A stretch of 64,000 nucleotides of DNA, taken from assembly GCF_032918005.1 (NCBI RefSeq), contig NZ_CP136628.1:5751501-5815500 (forward strand). The letters run 5' to 3'. Of the stretch, positions 61,450 to 64,000 are shown in pieces. The notes beneath the pieces were generated by a model. That model did not search any database. It was not told the origin of the DNA and worked only from the letters and a program-made list of their open reading frames with translations. How positions within the stretch are numbered: the stretch's first letter is position 1; every line of letters starts with the position of its first letter. A program made the translations under genes and the position numbers. This DNA is from Bradyrhizobium sp. NDS-1 (GTDB lineage Bacteria; Pseudomonadota; Alphaproteobacteria; Rhizobiales; Xanthobacteraceae).

Positions 61450-63168
61450 TCAGCCCTTCTCGGTCTTCTTCCCGTTCCTCTGCATGAAGTCGAAATCGCA
61501 GCCCTCGTCGGCCTGCATGATGGTCTCGTGGAACAGCCAGGCGTAGCCGCGCCGCGCGTCTTCCGGCGCAGCAGCCGGCTTCAGCATAGCGCGGCGCTGT
61601 TCGAGTTCGGCTGCGTCGACCAGCAGCTCGATGCTCCGCCTGGCAACGTCGAGGCGGATCATGTCGCCGTTCTGCACCAGCGCCAGAGGCCCGCCGACGG
61701 CAGATTCCGGCGTGATGTGCAGCACGATGGTGCCGAACGCGGTACCGCTCATGCGCGCGTCCGAAATGCGCACCATGTCCTTGGTACCGCCGCGCGCGAG
61801 CTTCTTCGGAATCGGCAGATAGCCGGCCTCGGGCATTCCGGGCGCACCCTTGGGGCCGGCATTGCGCAGCACCAGCACGTCGTCGGCGGTCACATCGAGA
61901 TCGGGATCGTCGACCCGCAAGGTCATGTCCTCGACGGATTCGAACACGACCGCCCGCCCGGTGTGCTGCAACAGCCTGGGGCTCGCGGCCGATTGCTTGA
62001 TCACCGCACCGCGCGGCGCGAGATTGCCCTGCAGGACAGCGAGGCCGCCCTCTTTCTTGATCGGATTGTCGCGCGAGCGGATCGCGTCCTGGCCGGGCAC
62101 GTCCTCGGCATTCGCGACGACGTCGCGCAGCGCCTGGCCTGAGATGGTGTTGGCGTCGAGGTCGACGAGATCGCCGAGTTGCGCCAGCAATTTCGGCACG
62201 CCGCCGGCGTGGTGGAAGTGCTCCATGTAATGTTCGCCGGACGGCTTGAGGTCGACAAGCACCGGCACCTCCCGGCCAATCTGGTCGAACACTTCGAGGT
62301 CGAGCCGGTGTGGCGAGCGATGTGCCATCGCGGTCAGATGGATCAGGCCGTTGGTCGAGCCGCCGATTGCCTGAAGTACCACCTGCGCATTTTTGAAAGA
62401 CGCCGGCGTCAAGAGCTCGCTCGGCTTCGGCCCTTTCGCCTTCGCCATCTCGGCCGCCACCTTGCCGCTCGCCTCGGCCAGGCGGAAACGCTCGGCATGC
62501 GGCGCCGGGATCGTCGCGCTCATCGGCAGCGACAGGCCCATGGCCTCGATCATGCAGGCCATGGTCGAGGCCGTGCCCATCACCATGCAGGTGCCGACCG
62601 ATGGCGCCAGGCGCCCGTTCACCGCCTCGATCTCAGCATCGTCCATCTCGCCGGCGCGATATTTGGCCCAGAGGCGGCGGCAATCGGTGCAGGCCCCTAA
62701 CACCTCGCCCTTGTGATGACCGACGACCATGGGACCGACCGGAATGACGACGGTCGGCAGGTCAGCGCTGATCGCTGCCATCACCTGCGCCGGCAACGTC
62801 TTGTCGCAGCCCCCGATCACGATCACCGAATCCATCGGCTGTGCCCGGATCATCTCCTCGGTGTCCATCGCCATCAGGTTGCGCAGATACATCGATGTCG
62901 GATGCGCAAAGCTCTCGGCGATGGAGATGGTCGGGAACACGAACGGCATCGCGCCCGACAGCATCACGCCGCGCTTGGCGGCTTCGATAATCTGAGGGAC
63001 GTTGCCGTGGCAAGGATTGTAGTCGCTATAGGTGTTGGTGATGCCGACGATCGGGCGTTCCAGCGCGTCGTCGGAATAGCCCATGGCCTTGATGAACGCC
63101 TTGCGCAGGAACAGCGAGAAGCCGGCATCGCCATAGCTGGTCAGTCCCTTGCGCAAACCACTCGTCAT
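61450..63168 (-). CDS. IlvD/Edd family dehydratase (sugar-acid dehydratase-like)
   Basis: The 572-residue protein has the [2Fe-2S] ligands of the family: Cys53 (NPCHGN), Cys120 (IGGCDKT), Cys193 (VGTCMVMGTAS), with the neighbouring Lys122 of CDKT as the carbamylation candidate. Members dehydrate 2,3-dihydroxy acids: isoleucine/valine precursors or aldonates such as arabonate and xylonate. The family context with kinases nearby makes a sugar-acid role plausible. Two adjacent ATGs exist; 63168 sits seven bases after GGAG, 63171 only four. Confidence 0.87.
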   Translation of the reverse strand: MTSGLRKGLTSYGDAGFSLFLRKAFIKAMGYSDDALERPIVGITNTYSDYNPCHGNVPQIIEAAKRGVMLSGAMPFVFPTISIAESFAHPTSMYLRNLMAMDTEEMIRAQPMDSVIVIGGCDKTLPAQVMAAISADLPTVVIPVGPMVVGHHKGEVLGACTDCRRLWAKYRAGEMDDAEIEAVNGRLAPSVGTCMVMGTASTMACMIEAMGLSLPMSATIPAPHAERFRLAEASGKVAAEMAKAKGPKPSELLTPASFKNAQVVLQAIGGSTNGLIHLTAMAHRSPHRLDLEVFDQIGREVPVLVDLKPSGEHYMEHFHHAGGVPKLLAQLGDLVDLDANTISGQALRDVVANAEDVPGQDAIRSRDNPIKKEGGLAVLQGNLAPRGAVIKQSAASPRLLQHTGRAVVFESVEDMTLRVDDPDLDVTADDVLVLRNAGPKGAPGMPEAGYLPIPKKLARGGTKDMVRISDARMSGTAFGTIVLHITPESAVGGPLALVQNGDMIRLDVARRSIELLVDAAELEQRRAMLKPAAAPEDARRGYAWLFHETIMQADEGCDFDFMQRNGKKTEKG

Positions 63169-63187
63169 CATGCCACTCCTTCCAGCT

Positions 63188-63222
63188 TACCATCGTGGTA
63201 TCCCCTCAGGTTGGATTGTCAA
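63188..63222 (-). promoter_or_regulatory. Promoter and palindromic operator of the dehydratase gene
   Basis: On the minus strand a perfect TTGACA (63217-63222) lies 16 bases before the perfect palindrome TACCACGATGGTA (63188-63200), which occupies the -10 position. The -10 itself is poor, which suggests regulation, with repressor or activator binding to the palindrome. The regulator is unknown; GntR-like sites are often of TGGT/ACCA type. Confidence 0.55.
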
Positions 63223-63893
63223 TAAGATCGACCCAAACAGTCGCACGCTACGGCACCTTCCGTCGCTTCGAGCGCCAAGCGTTGATGATGCGGGCGCGGC
63301 ATCGTTCGCCACGAGAAACATGTCGCCGCAACCGTTGCGGTTCTACTCCACGGACGAAGGTGCGGCAGATCTTCGGGATCAGGAAGATGTCGACACGCAA
63401 CTGCCCGGAGCAATCGCATGAAGCACCCGGCTTCCCGATCGCAGCGGCCTTCAGCCCTTGCCGCGGAGTATGTCGGGTACGACCAGCCCGCTTTCATGAA
63501 TCCCGACGTCACGTTCAGCACATCCTCCTCGGAACATTTGAAAGCGCGCAGCAGTCGGACATGCGCTGGTCGATCCTGACAGGCCACATTCGAGGCATAG
63601 TGTTCAGTTGGGGCCGGCGCACCGGGTTATGTTTGCGGAGGTGTCGAGGCAAGAGACAAGTCCGGCCGGTTCAGCGCTCGCTTCGGTGGTCCCCACGCGC
63701 GCCAGGATCAATTTCCGTCTCGGCACCGGCGATCGCAGACCGGTCACAGAGTCGGTGCAGCCAGATTTCGGGTTCCTAATCAGGTCGGCCTCCGGGACCG
63801 GGCTTGCATGTCGTGCCTGGCGCGCCCCAGCCTCAGGCAAGCGATGGAAGCGGGAACCTACCCCCGGCAGCCGCGACATTTGAACGCAACTAA
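63223..63893. other. Region without a supportable gene
   Basis: This 671-base stretch has several short reading frames on both strands, but none has a recognisable domain, a good ribosome site and protein-like composition together. The composition differs a little from the flanks, with many Cys and Arg codons in each frame. It may be a decayed gene or a long leader. I see no rRNA, tRNA or CRISPR feature in it. Confidence 0.4.
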
Positions 63894-63960
63894 GAATGAC
63901 TCGCAACAATTGCATCACGGCCTGTTCCGTGGAATCTTTTGCGAATGACTTGCATTTGCA
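63894..63960 (+). promoter_or_regulatory. Paired iron-operator-like motif near the window end
   Basis: The word GAATGACTYGCA occurs twice in the same orientation, at 63894-63905 and 63943-63954. The second copy forms part of an imperfect palindrome with arms TGCGAATG and CATTTGCA around a 5-base centre (63940-63960). This pattern resembles Fur-type boxes upstream of iron-uptake genes. A gene reading rightward beyond 64000 would be its target. Confidence 0.5.
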
Positions 63961-64000
63961 TAGCTCCGGCTTGGCCTGGGAGCATCCCGATGCATGCATC

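Noticed and set aside
63604..63999. 131-codon open frame on the minus strand near the window end
   Set aside because: It has no recognisable domain, no good ribosome site, and it overlaps the paired operator-like motif.

Overview
The window reads as chromosomal DNA of a free-living or symbiotic high-GC alphaproteobacterium, most like Bradyrhizobium or another member of the Nitrobacteraceae. I judge this from protein character, codon use, dense operons with ATGA/GTGA start-stop overlaps, and several families of palindromic intergenic repeats (GTCATTCCGGGGCG...CCGGAATGAC and CGTCATTGCGAG...CTCGCAATGACG) of the kind common in that group. I found no rRNA, tRNA, CRISPR array, prophage or intact insertion sequence. 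Almost the whole window is coding.

Layout. 1-3007 (minus): phenylacetate catabolism, with a partial paaB, paaA, the regulator paaX and an alpha/beta hydrolase. 3210-4496: a DUF445 membrane protein. 4679-7386 (minus): polyhydroxyalkanoate (PHA) storage, with a phasin and a tightly overlapped phaE-phaC-GNAT operon. 7550-9741: a hydrolase, a secreted SnoaL-like protein and a spermidine-synthase-like protein. 9841-16870 (minus): a lipid-oxidation module with DUF6489, a hydrolase, a WS/DGAT acyltransferase, an epoxide hydrolase and a self-sufficient CYP102-type P450. 17175-31247 (plus): two complete dipeptide-type ABC importers placed around a gamma-glutamyltransferase-family gene and a DUF1028 gene. 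31297-35734 (minus): histidine kinase, response regulator, REC-adenylate cyclase and a CnbZ-like deaminase. 35890-40953 (minus): a TetR-controlled RND efflux pump. 41097-42226 (minus): a two-subunit thiamine-diphosphate decarboxylase. 42332-47021 (plus): a class I P450, ornithine aminotransferase and a Spy/CpxP-like coiled-coil protein. 47040-54499 (minus): an ABC importer of the NitT/TauT class joined to four carbohydrate-type catabolic genes (enolase superfamily, Gfo/Idh/MocA, DUF993, AP_endonuc_2 isomerase). 54726-63168: TetR, VOC protein, two PfkB kinases, ferredoxin reductase, enoyl-CoA hydratase, histidine phosphatase and an IlvD/Edd dehydratase. 63223-64000 holds no gene I can support, but it ends in a paired, iron-operator-like motif.

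How the genes fit together. The theme is nutrient scavenging and carbon storage: phenylacetate, fatty acids, peptides and sugars or sugar derivatives go in, and PHA and possibly neutral lipid are stored. The most promising uncharacterised unit is the 47-54.5 kb import-plus-catabolism operon, whose gene set suggests an oxidation/elimination/aldol-type route for an unknown substrate. Also worth attention are the compact class III PHA synthase operon with a very short PhaE, and a 13-base word shared by the phasin promoter and the RND-pump upstream region that suggests a common PhaR-like regulator.
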